Assembly (NCBI RefSeq): GCF_000283155.1
Contig: NW_004454182.1
Location: 6,913,280-6,977,279 of the forward strand
Direction: 5' to 3'
Length of the DNA stretch: 64,000 nt
From: Ceratotherium simum simum
Taxonomy: Eukaryota > Chordata > Mammalia > Perissodactyla > Rhinocerotidae
Shown: piece after piece, positions 1 through 11,900 of the stretch
How the letters are laid out: each line of letters begins with the position of its first letter
Numbering within the stretch: the stretch's first letter is position 1
Made by a program: the position numbers and the translations under genes
Notes under the pieces: generated by a model
The model's database searches: none
What the model saw: only the letters and a program-made list of their open reading frames with translations
What the model was told of the DNA's origin: nothing

Positions 1-1270
1 AATTTGGTTTGTCAAATCTTCTACATTTGCTGATTTTTCAGCTTGCTTATTTTATCTGTTATTGAGAGATATATTAAAATCTCCAGCTTATGATTATAGG
101 TGTCTTTTCTCCTCTTAGTTCTGTTAGTCTTTGCTGTATGTATTTTGTGTCTGTGTTATTAGGTGAATATAAATTGAGCATTATATTGTATCTTTCTCTT
201 CAACTGACCCTTTTATCGTTATAAAATATTCCTTTTTATCTCTAATAGTACCTCTTATTTTAAAAGTCTATTTTGTCTGGTATTAATAAAACTATATCAG
301 TCTTTTTTTGATTAGTGTTGCATGGTTTATCTTTTTCCATCCTTTCACTTTCATCCTGAGTCCTTATATTTCAAGTGTTCTACTTGTAGGCAATACATAG
401 TTGGTTTTGATTAATGCTATTAGTAGTATATTTGGGTTTGACCCTATCACCTTACTATTTGTTTTCTTTTAGTCCTATCTTTGTTCCTTTTTTCCCTTCT
501 TTTGGATTAATCAAGTATTTTTTAAATTTCATTTTCCCTTCTATTAGATCATTAGTAATACAGTCTTTTATTTTTTGCTGTTTCCCTGATGATTACGGCA
601 TACATCCTTGACTTATTAGAAACTACGTTAAATTAGTGCTTTTACTTTTTCCCAGATAGTGCAAGGAATTTAAAAGACTTGAACTCTGTTTATTCCCTTT
701 CTTCTTTCTGTGCAATTACTGGTCCTATATTTTAGTTACATATAGTCTAAATCCCACAAGACATTATTATTATTGTTGTTTTATTAACAATGTACATTTG
801 CATTTCTCCACATCTTTACCCTTTCTGATGTATTCTTTTCCTTTCTGCATTATTGTCCTTCCATTTGGGTCATTTTCCTTCTGCCCAAAGAATTCCCTTT
901 AGTATTTCTTTTAGTACAGGTCTATTATTTTAATTTTAACTTCATTTGTGAAGGACATTTTTTTTTGCTGCATATTTAGAATTCTAGCTGGGCAGTTATT
1001 TCTCTGGTCACATTAAAGAGATCATTTTGTTGTCATCTGATTTTCATTGATTTTGTTGAGCTGTTGGAGGACAGTCTAATTGTTGATTCTTAAAAGGCAT
1101 TGCATCTTTTTTTCTTTCCCTGCTTGTAAAATTTCTTCTTTTTCTTTGATTTTCAGCAGTTTCACTCTGATGTGCTAATGTGTTTTTCTTTGTATTTATT
1201 GTAGTGATATTCTCAATGATTTCCTCTGTTTTCTTGAACATACTAATGTAAAATTTTAAATTTCGTCTCT
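1..1270 (-). mobile_element. Probable L1-derived T-rich sequence in WWC2 intron
   Basis: The T-rich text resembles old LINE-1 sequence read antisense, for example the stretches near 180-350 and 840-1060. There is no intact ORF. Family and orientation are by recognition only. Confidence 0.4.
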
Positions 1271-1620
1271 AAATAACTGCAGTATGTGGATCACCTGTGG
1301 GTCTGCCTCTTTTGTCTGTTGTTTTTCTTGGCTTTCATTTCCAGTGGGATGGATGCTGGGTATTATGTATGAAAGATGGTGGAGGCTCTGGCTGATACCT
1401 TCCTCCAGAGAGGGTGTAATGTTCTCTGGAAGGCAGATTATGATATGGGCAGATCACCTGGATCACTTGAGGGACCTGAATTCCAATTTTTCTTTCCCTA
1501 GGACCACAAGGCAACTGAACTATCTGCTTACTGTTTTGTTTTAGCCTCTGACCAGGTAGTTTCTGCTTTGTTTTTCAGCTTCTTGCTCTGCACATATGCA
1601 GCTTAAGAATGGCAAATGCT

Positions 1621-1877
1621 GGGGCCGGCCCAGTGGTGTAGTGGTTAAGTTTACGTGCTCTGCTTCGGCAGCCCAGGGTTCGTGGGTTCGGATCCTGGGC
1701 ATGGACCTACGCACCACTTGTCAAGCCATGCTGTGGCAGGCGTCCCATATAAAAAGTAGAGGAATATGGGCACGAATGTTAGCTCAGGGCCAGTCTTCCT
1801 CAGCAAAAAGAGGATTGGCAATAGATATTAGCTCAGGGCTAATCTTCCTCGCCAACAACAACAAAAAAAAACAGAAA
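1621..1877 (+). mobile_element. ERE SINE (type with 'ttagctcaggg' tail)
   Basis: The head is ggggccggcccagtgg, followed by the tRNA-like A/B-box region and two 'ttagctcaggg..cttcctc' modules, then an A-rich end. A perfect 15-base target duplication (aagaatggcaaatgc) lies at 1605-1619 and 1878-1892. Confidence 0.92.
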
Positions 1878-2257
1878 AAGAATGGCAAATGCCTCAACAG
1901 GAATATTGGGCTCACTTGACACTTCATTTTCTCTGACCCCTCATATGCTGACTGCCTTGGAAGTCCTCACCTCAGTTTTCATCTTTGCATCTTGCCAACA
2001 CTGCCCAAGTTCTGGCATTCACAGTCTGCTTAGCCTGTATGCCTCATCACTAGAATGACACACACTCCCGAGGGAGAAGTGTGGCAGTGATGGCCGTGTC
2101 TCCTGCTTGCACTTCCCTTCTCCCTGGGATCTCAGCCCTCTAGACCTGATCGCCTTTCTTGTTCTTCATTGCTTTAAAACAGCTGGAGTTGGTTTGTTTC
2201 CTTTTTGTTTTATTTTATTCAGCTTTTCTGTTTGATCTCAGCAGGAGAATTGGGTCT

Positions 2258-2777
2258 AGTATCACCTTCTTTTATTTTTTATTTTTTTATTTTTATTTTT
2301 TTTTAATTTTTTGTTTATTGCAGTAACATTGGTTTATAACATTGTAAAAATTTCAGGTGTACATCATTACGCTTCTATTTCTGCATAGATTACATCATGT
2401 TCACCACCAAAATACTAATTACAACCCATCACCACACACATGTACCAAATTATCCCTTTCACCCTCCTCCCTCCCCCCTTCCCCTCTGGTAACCACCAAT
2501 CCAATCTCTGTCTCTATGTGTTTGTTTATTGTTGTTATTATCTACTACTTAATGAAGGAAATCATACGGTATTTGACCTTCTCCCTCTGACTTATTTCAC
2601 TTTGCATAATACCCTCAATGTCCATCCATGTTGTCACAAATGGCTGGATTTCATCGTTTCTTATGGCTGAGTAGTATTCCATTGTGTATATATACCACAG
2701 CTTCTTTATCCATTCGTCCCTTGATGGGCACTTAGGTTGCTTCCAAGTCTTGGCTATTGTAGTATCACCTTCTTTTT
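2258..2777 (-). mobile_element. 5'-truncated L1 3' end with target duplication
   Basis: On the minus strand, 2760 to about 2550 encodes the C-terminus of L1 ORF2 (TWKQPKCPSRDEWIKKLWYI, then IYTMEYYSAI). It is followed by the 3' UTR and a poly(A) tail, seen as T-rich 2272-2306. The sequence agtatcaccttctttt occurs at 2258 and again at 2761, a target duplication of about 16 bases. This is a standard truncated L1 insertion in a WWC2 intron. Confidence 0.85.
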
Positions 2778-2869
2778 CACAACTGGAAGCATAAATCCCC
2801 ATCTGATGAGTTTTTAAATCATTTCTCAAAGAATATGATGTTACTTGCCGTCTGTTTTATATTCTCCAG

Positions 2870-2994
2870 GATGCAGTGTCGGCCTTACTTGCAAGAACAT
2901 CAGCCGAGCTGTTGGCTGTGGAACAAGAATTAGCACAAGAAGAAGCAGCAGAGCCGGGGCCGGAAGAAGAACAGAGGGGTCCCGAAGGAGACTG
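2870..2994 (+). CDS. WWC2: WWC2 coding exon (first in window)
   Basis: The exon follows a pyrimidine-rich tract ending in ctccag and ends at a gtaacc donor. It carries 41 codons plus two bases of a split Trp codon. The peptide starts [20 protein letters not shown] and becomes strongly acidic, with several Glu runs around residues 20-35. This matches the Glu-rich linker after the C2 domain in KIBRA proteins. The start phase (codon GAT at the first base) is set by the open frame that continues into the next exon. Confidence 0.88.
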
Positions 2995-5900
2995 GTAACC
3001 GCTCTTTCCTTTTGCTGCTGGGAACTTAAAGAGGATGTGTTTAGTGTCTCATAAGACACTTTCAGGGAAACCTCTAGAGGTTCCTCTGTCACTCTGGAAT
3101 TAATGGAGAGCAGTGCGGCTTCAGGGAGCTGCCCCAGAGGAGGGGCTCTCCTTGGTCATTAGCGAGTTGAAGGAGGGAATGGTGAGCTGGTGCGCAAAGT
3201 TAGCACACGAGTGAGACTTTTTGTTCTTGCTTCGGTAATTTTGACATTATTTCCTGAGCTTTTTAAAATTTTAAATCTAAACTCTCTGTTTTGAAAGGTA
3301 TGGTAATCTATTGTAGTCATAGATAAATTTTAGAACTGATACTCTTTTCTTTTAAATTACCAGAAGTACCATTTAGGCTCTGGTAAGTCAAAGCAGATAT
3401 TTAGAAAACGGCTTCTGAGTTGTCATTTGTCTATTTGTTACCACTTTCACCCTCTTTTTCTGTTCCCTCCTCATTATCCGTACCCCATCCTTTAAAAAAA
3501 AAGAAAAAATGGTTATTCCAGCTTTTGTATAGATTCACATATGTATAAAGAACTATCTTTCCTTGTTTGCACTGCTTTCTCTAAAAACAAATTTTGGTGG
3601 ATGTGTCAGTGTTTTTAAGTATATATGTGAAATCATTTGGATTAATTTTGTATATATAGTTGTGTATACTGTTACATTTGATTGAACTGTTAACACATAT
3701 AAGTGTGTACATACATAGCATGCATGTGTGTATATATAAAATTTTTTACAAACTTAGAGTGACAGGATATATCATAAATAACACAATCATGGACATTGGG
3801 AAGGAACAGCTACTACAGTGATGTAAAAAGGTACAGATATACTTTGTTCTTATCAAAAGCTCTTTATAGTGAATAAAAATCAGAGCACTGCAAAAAAAAT
3901 AAATATGAGAGTGATTATAAGGTTCATCATGGTATCTTTAAATACTCAGCCTTCCTTGGGTATGTAAAATACAATTTGTTTAATAGACATTTCAAAAAAT
4001 GCACTTAGTATGTAACATAAGGAATTTATAATTCAAAGTATTCATTGCTAGTTGTCCCTGTATTCGTTTCACGACTAGGCGTTTAATAACTAGTCTGTGC
4101 CAAGTTGTCAGTATGTCACCAATCACAGTTGAAACTCCACTTTTAGTTATCAGTGGAAAAAATGTTTCCATTCTAAGAACATGAAACTCACAAGGCTTGA
4201 GATATTCTAAACCATCCGTGTACTCTTGCTTTCCTGTCAATACAGTTTATACAGAATATAAATTGTATTTATATTCTGGACCCTCACGTGTAATGCCACG
4301 CAAGCCTGTGCCTTGGCTTTTGTTAAAGACAAGATCATATGGCATTAAGTCTTCTGTTATTTCAGTAGTAAAATCCCCTTCTACCTTTGCTGGACTGTGA
4401 GCACAGTTGATAATGGATATTTCTAATCCTTATATCTGTTCACTCTTAGCAGCGAGTCACTCCTTTCTGTCATATGATATAATTTTACAATAAATGAACA
4501 ACTAATACCAAATTATATTGTAGTGAGTGTCGATATTTTTAAATGGTGGGGTTAAACTTCATATGTGATTTTCAGAATATCTCTTTTAATATCTAGGAAT
4601 GAAGTCAAATTTCATGAATTGAACTTTTTAGTACTAAATTACGGTGGTTTTGCTGCAGATTGCTAGAGAGTAAGATGATTGTTTTATTTTTCGTGAGCAT
4701 TTTAGTAAAAGTTCTAGCCAAAGAAATGGCTTGAATGATTGTGTGTGAGTCTGTTCCTCGCCCAGATAATGGTTAATGTGCACTGTTTGCAGAGCACGCC
4801 TGCCTGACCTAAAGTGTGTGTGTTGCGTTTCACCATAGGTTAGCAATGCTGAGAGAGGCCTCCGATGAAATGGTGGCTGAGGAAGAGGCTGAAGTCAAAT
4901 TGCCAGGGCACAGTAGCTATGCAGAGGGCTTAAGTTCATGCCCCAGTGTGCCTGAGATGAATGAAGACGTGAGCGGGAAAGACAACAGCTATGCCAAAGA
5001 CCTTGGAAGCCAGCCGCCTGCTGGGACACCCACCCTGGTGAGTGTTCTCACTGTGCTCTCCTGAAACCAATCGCATCCAGGCACCGTGTAGACCAGGTGT
5101 GTCTCTTCGGGTATGATTCCATGTTAGGGTTTTGTGCCAACACTGATCATGACAGGCATTTATGGGAGTAGGCTGTGAGAAGCATTGTAAATGCTTTAAA
5201 ATTTTTGAATGGACCCACAATATTCATTCTCCACTTAAATTTTATAAAGAAGATAAATAGTGCTATTTAGATCTCTGTGAATGTTCGTTAATAGCGTTTT
5301 CAGAATCTCCTGGATAACACCAGGATGACTACTTAATTGTATGAAGTCTCAAACACTTGGTAAGTTTATTCAATTTCAAACATGAAGTAAACATTTGAAG
5401 TTCATTTTAGTCAGATGGTGTTCCAATTGAAGCCGCTCCTGGAAGGTCGCAGGTGACTCAGCTTAGGCACAGGTGCCAGCCAGGTTATTAAGCAGGTAAC
5501 TTTGCTAGTTAAGTGAGAGACATACTGAGACTGCCATCCCCAGAGGGGAAGATCGTTTTCAAGCTTTGACGATGCTGGCAAACTTGGGATGTTGATAAAG
5601 AGTTTGGGAAATTCCATTTCTTTATTCCTGAGAAAAATAATATTATGCCCTGACCGAAGACTTCCCTTTTATAAAGGAGCAAACCAGCACGAGGCAGGTT
5701 TGGAATCAAGTTCTACCTGTAAGATCAACCATAGACATCTTCCTATGCCTATAGAATTTGTATTTTGAAAAACTTCTGTTTTTACTTAAATTTTATTTTT
5801 TGTTACATTTCCAAAGATCCAGTAAAAATCCAAACTCAGCAAAAATCCAAACTCAGCTTCACAGTAGTTGCTATAGTCGTATATGTATAATTGCAAACCT

Positions 5901-8900
5901 GTAATTCTATGTAAACCTGTAACTTAGTAGTATATTTTCATTTTCTTATGTTTAATTACTTTTATCATTTATTCTGGAAAAAAACTAATCAGAAAGTTGA
6001 ATAATGTTTAGTGATGAAGCATTCCCAAATAAGATTATTTATAGAGCCACATTTATGCTCTGTAAATCTAGACAGACTTAGGTCTAATCTGTTAGAGGTG
6101 GCGCCTCCATTTATGGGTAACCCTGTGGGACAGACGTTATCCTGCCCTCAGAGGGTAACTTCTTAAGAACTCTGTAGAAAACCATCTCCCCGGGTTTCCA
6201 TCAGGAGTAGCACAAAGCCTTTCTCCCAGAAGTGGCCCTGGGGCCAGATGGGTCTCTGCTGTAGCAGTAGATATTTCTTCCATACTTAGAAGAGAGGAGC
6301 ATAAACGTATCCACGTCCATCCACTCCTGACAAATTACTGACTTCTATCGTAGGTTGATAAAGAGACAAATACGGACGAGGCAGGTAATGCCAGTCTGAC
6401 AGTTCGCCCCAAGGACCGCGGCGGCCTGAGCGCTCGGCAGCGCCCCTTCGTGAGGAGCAGCGTGATCGTGCGCTCGCAGACCTTCTCGCCCGGAGAGCGG
6501 AACCAGTACATCTGCAGGGTGAGTGAGCGGTGCTCCTCCCGCCGGACGCTGAGAGCCCAGCCCTTCCCTCCTGCCAGTGATGGCCCCTAACGACAGCAGA
6601 CTGCACTGGGAGTCTTCAGACTCCAACTACAAATACTGCTGGCCAGAAATGCTTTTATAAAGTATACATAAAATATCACACTCTGTGGTTCTTTTAGCTT
6701 GGGTTTTGGAATTTTTTTAAATTTCTTTTCCCAAATTTAGCGTCTCATTGGCTCTAATGCTATTTATTTGGCAAATAAGTGAAATTAAGGACCTGGCTGC
6801 TAAGTTTATTTAGACTTCAGTCTGCATTTAGAAACTTAAAGTGACTTGAGATTTATAACATTTTGTATATTTCTGCTTCAAACCATGTTAGTCTTGCTGA
6901 ACCATGAATTGGGTTTTAGAACAAAAATCATCTTTTAATAATGCTTCTAGACACTGATTCAGATTCATAGTTCTGTGCAGAATATTGTGGGATTTGCATC
7001 AGCTTACCATATTCTACTTCCAGAAGGATTTATGACTTATAGTAAAATAGATTTAATATTCTAAAATGAGTTAGAAAACACTTTTAAAATTCCAAATTTG
7101 TTCGTTTAATTCAACAAACATTTTTCTGAAGCACTGCTGTTCAGTGTGTTTCTGGATACTTGGGATTCGTCCGTGAACAAGAGACCCCGAGCCCTGCCCT
7201 TACAGAGCTTACATCCTTCTAAGTCGAGCCAAACAGTAAGCAGTAAACATGATGAATAAATTAGGAAGTGTTCTGAGCGGGGGCCAATACTATGGAAGAC
7301 AGTAGAGCAAGTTACAGGGGATTGGGTGTGGTGAGGACGAAGTTCGCAAATTTCCGTAGGGTTCAGAGTAGGCTTCATTGAGAAGGTGACATTTCAGCAA
7401 AGACCTGAAGTAGGTGAGGGAGTCTGGTCCAAGAGTGTGCTAGATTGTACGAACTGTGTCTTCACTCTGATTTTGAGCTCTGTACATTATGCACACGTTT
7501 CTTTAAAAAATGAATATTGCTTATTTGCTAAAAGTACAAGAGACAATTTTATATCAAAGTATGTACAATTATCTTAACACATGACTTGTGATAACTGCCA
7601 CCAAAAGGCAATTGTTTAAATTAAGAAAATTAAATTATTTAAGAAAAGCATGCAACAGGCAAAAACTTGTTTGGGAGAGCTTTTCTTAAAGAAATAAACC
7701 TGTATTATCACTACCTGCTTTATCTGATAAACTTCTCAGTTCTGAACTTCCACTAGCACTCTCTTATGTAGTGATTTTCTTTTTTTTATCTTTTATTGCC
7801 AGTTAAATCGAAGTGACAGTGACAGTTCAACCCTGGCTAAAAAATCACTGTTTGTGAGAAACTCCACTGAACGGCGCAGTTTGAGGGTCAAAAGGGTATG
7901 TATTCCCTCAGCAACATCCCACTATCCTAGACTGTCCAGAATCATGAATGGCACAGCATAAATACCAGAACCTTTAACTGTCATTGCTCTGTGCTCTTGG
8001 GCTGTTGAATGAAGCCGCTGTGATTACAGAGAGACACAAATGTTATGTCAGTTACGGAGATGGAGAGAGGATGTGCTTGAGAGCACTTGTTCATCGTGGT
8101 TTGGATCACGTGATACTTAAGGCAGGAAATTTAGATTGCAGTATGATTGGAGAAGGGCTTACTGAGTGGGGAACACATTTCTTCTCATGGCTGCTGTGTC
8201 TCTACACCGTGTGTGGTTCTTGAGCAATTGTGGGAAGAGCATGGCACCCAGTACCTTTTCTGAGGAACAGACGTCTGGTACAGGAGAGACACGGTTTTAG
8301 TAACTTGCTTAGGAACAGATATTTTCAGAAGGTTAAGATTAATGTGGATGGGAAAGCTCACGTCAAGTTTTCCTGGAGGCCATAGGTCTCTGGATGAGCT
8401 TTAAAGGATAAATCTGAGAGAATATTTAAATAAGTTAAAAGTTTGGACTGTTCTGGTGGTTCAGAGATTCCTGTGCAGTTACCAACAGCTGAAATACTAA
8501 TGGGAAGTTATTGGTTTACTAATAATTTGTTTAGTAGTAATTTACTAAACTGTGTTCTTCCAGATTGAAATGTATCTTTTAGTCAGTACGAAGCACTGTG
8601 TGCTCAGCTCTGTAGGTGACGGAGGAGTTTCTACCTAGAGGAGGCGTTCAGAGGAGTGCACGCACGGGACGGTTCAAGTGTGGTGGGTGAAGGAGGGAAT
8701 GAGCTCGTCTGGTGGGAGAATCAACAAGGCCTCGTCAGGGAGGTCGATAGCCTTGACACCTGGATAAAATTTCCAAAGGAAGTGGTAGCTTTGCGGGGGG
8801 TGGGGGGAAGAAACCAGTTGCTGTCGGTAGGTGGCATGAAATGACACAGGGGCAGAAAGACACATTCAGGGGACGAGGGGTGATCAGGCTGGGCCAGGGC

Positions 8901-11900
8901 AGGCCCTGTGGATGGGAAGACTGGAGTGAAGACTGGAAAGGGGGTTAGAATCGTTATCTTCACCGTTGACCCTCTGGTTTAATGCTGCTGTGTGCAAGAT
9001 ACTGAATGCATGACTAGGCAACATTTGACTCCCCTGTTTAACATCCTAGTTACTTGAAAGTAATAAGCATATTTCTTTGTTCTAAAGGGAAATATGCTAG
9101 CAGTTATTTAGTATTGGCATTTTCAGGAAATTTTCCAGTATAGACCTTTCAGATTAGCGAACTTGATGCTTTAAAAGCACCTAAATTTTCATCATCTTGA
9201 ATGAAAGTTTTTCTCAACTCCTTTATCTGTTGCCAGCATTTTATTTTTTTGGTGAGGAAGATTAGCCCTGAGCTAACATCTGTTGCCAATCCTCCTCTTT
9301 TTGCTGAGGAAGATTGGCCCTGGGTTAACATCTGTGCCCGTCTTCCTCCACTTTATATGTGGGACGCCTGCCACAGCATGGCTTCATAAGCAGTGCATAG
9401 GTCCGCGCCTGGGATCAAAACCTGCGAAACCCAGGCCGCCAAAGCGGAGTGTGTGAGCTTAACCACTACACCACTGGGCCAGCCCCCTGTTGCCTGCATT
9501 TTTAAACAGCACAGAGGATGGTAGCCCTTTTCAGAGAAATTTTAACCAAAAGTGTTTATGAATTGAATGGAGCTGAAAAACAGTCAGGTTACTGATAAAC
9601 TTAGTTATTAAAACTGCTTGAACCAGACAGAGATTAATTCTGAAACGTTGTGTAGGAGATGATTATTAAATGGTTTTTTTTTTTTTTTTTTTTTTTTGTG
9701 AGGGAGATCAGCCCTGAGCTAACATCCATGCTAATCCTCCTCTTTTTGCTGAGGAAGACAGGCTCTGAGCTAACATCTATTGCCAATCCTCCTCCTTTTG
9801 TTCTTCCCCAAAGCCCCAGTAGACAGTTGTATGTCATAGTTGCACATCCTTCTAGTTGCTGTATGTGGGATGCAGCCTCAGCATGGCTGGAGAAGCGGTG
9901 CATCCATGTGCGCCCGGGATCCGAACCCAGGCTGCCAGTAGCAGAGCGCGTGCACTTAACTGCTAAGCCACCAGGCCGGCCCTTAAATGATTTTTAAAGT
10001 AGACAGATACGGTTGGTGGAAGTGAATGGGGAACGGTATTCTGGTTTAGGCGTTACAGCATTAAAAAGCTGCAGAGGAGAAAGAGAACAGAAGCATCTGT
10101 GAAGACCAGTAGAAGGTTTATCTGACTGGAAAAGCCAAGTCCCAGGCATATGAGGCCTGAGGTTAGAGGGTACCTGTGGGCAGTGGAGAGCTGGAGCCTC
10201 CTCAGGCTGGCTCTTGAGAGACGGTCGTGCACACCTCTTCCCAAGTGAAAACAGTTATGGCGGGAGTATTCACACCAAAGAAATTGGCACACCCTACAAA
10301 TCAGTGAGCTAGTTGTTAAACAGTTACTCGCAAGCCACTGCACATTGGAGTCCTTAGAAAGGCTCCATGTGCATGACAACTGGGAAGGATTTCTGATTCT
10401 GAAGAACAAGTAATAGTCAAAGACAGTGTGTATCTGGGTGATTCTGCTATGTAATAAGTTTGTTAGAGAGAGCAGAGTTTAATAAATGGAACCTAATAAT
10501 AAGAATGTTACAGAATGTTAGAGAGTGTTGCAGTAGTATGTGTTGGGCAAGGAGGAAGAGGAATAGGAGACAATGAAGGCTATTCAGACTTGGCTAAGGC
10601 TCTGAAATAAGAAGAGGCAGGCGCTCTCCCTTCCATCTGTCATGAGCACCACAACTGTTCCAGATCTTTAAGCTAGAATACTTGTCAAGTTTGAGTCCCT
10701 TCTCTCTTGTATCAAATAGTACCAGTTTTTATTAGCAATCTCTTATTTTCCATTCCCACTGCCAACAGTCTAGGCAAGAAATGCCCTCCTTGTTCCCCTC
10801 TGCTTGTGCAATCTTTCCTCGAGACTCGCTTTCCTCAAGCGAGTCTCAGCCCTGAATGTTCACTCCCTTCCCTGACTCCCTGTGGCACAGAAGGCCTACC
10901 CCACAGTTTGCTGTTGCTTACTGTCTCATAACATTCTCTGATTGAAGTCTTCAAGGTCAGTGTGTCTTCTCTTCCTAGTGTTTAGCCTACAAACCCCCAG
11001 CAGATATTTATTCATACATATTCAATAATTATTTCTTGATAAATGGGTGAGATTGGCCTCAGCAAGAACACCAGTGATTCAGGGGTGAAAATAGATATCA
11101 GACAATGGGAAATTGAAGAAGGAGTTGGAATTTAAATATACTGATTAGAGGAGGGAATCAAAAACTTATCTCCAGGGGCCGGCCCTGTGGCGTAGTGGTT
11201 AAGTTTGCATGCTTTGCTTCGGCGGCCCGGGGTTCGCAAGTTTGAATCCTGGGCACGGACCAATGCACCACTCATCAGCCATGCTGTGGCAGCATCCCAT
11301 ATACAAAATAGAGGAAGATGGGCACTGATGTTAGCTCAGAGCCGATCTTTCTCAGCAAAAAAGAGGAAGATTGGCAACAGATGTTAGCCCAAGGCCAGTC
11401 TTCCTCACAAAAAAGAAAAAAAAATCTTACCTTTGCTGACCAGCTATGTGACAGAACTTACAGAAATGAAAGCCAAAGGTGTAAGCTGTGGGGATACAGT
11501 TATGTGTCCTGAAATGGAGGAGATGTAAGTTTCTGGTAACGTGTTTGTTTTTCACGGTAGGTGGGCTTTGTGTAGTAAATTGGTCAGGCTAAGCTAGGGT
11601 ATACTATGGTAACAACTTTAAAAATCTCTGTGGTTTAAAACGATAATGGTTTATTTCTTGCGTAGTTCATTGCAGATTGGCTGGATGCTCTGCTCCTTGT
11701 CCTTACTCAGGACCCAAGCTGATGGGCCTCCATCTCTGCTCTTTGCTGTCTCTCTAGCGGGGGACAGAAATGTACACATCTCACACTGGCTTTGAAAGGC
11801 TTCTGCCTGGAAGTGATACATGTCACTCCCACTCACCTTTCCTTGGCCAAAGCAAGTCACTTGGCCAGTTATGCCTCCCTTCAAGGGAGTAAGGAAATGC

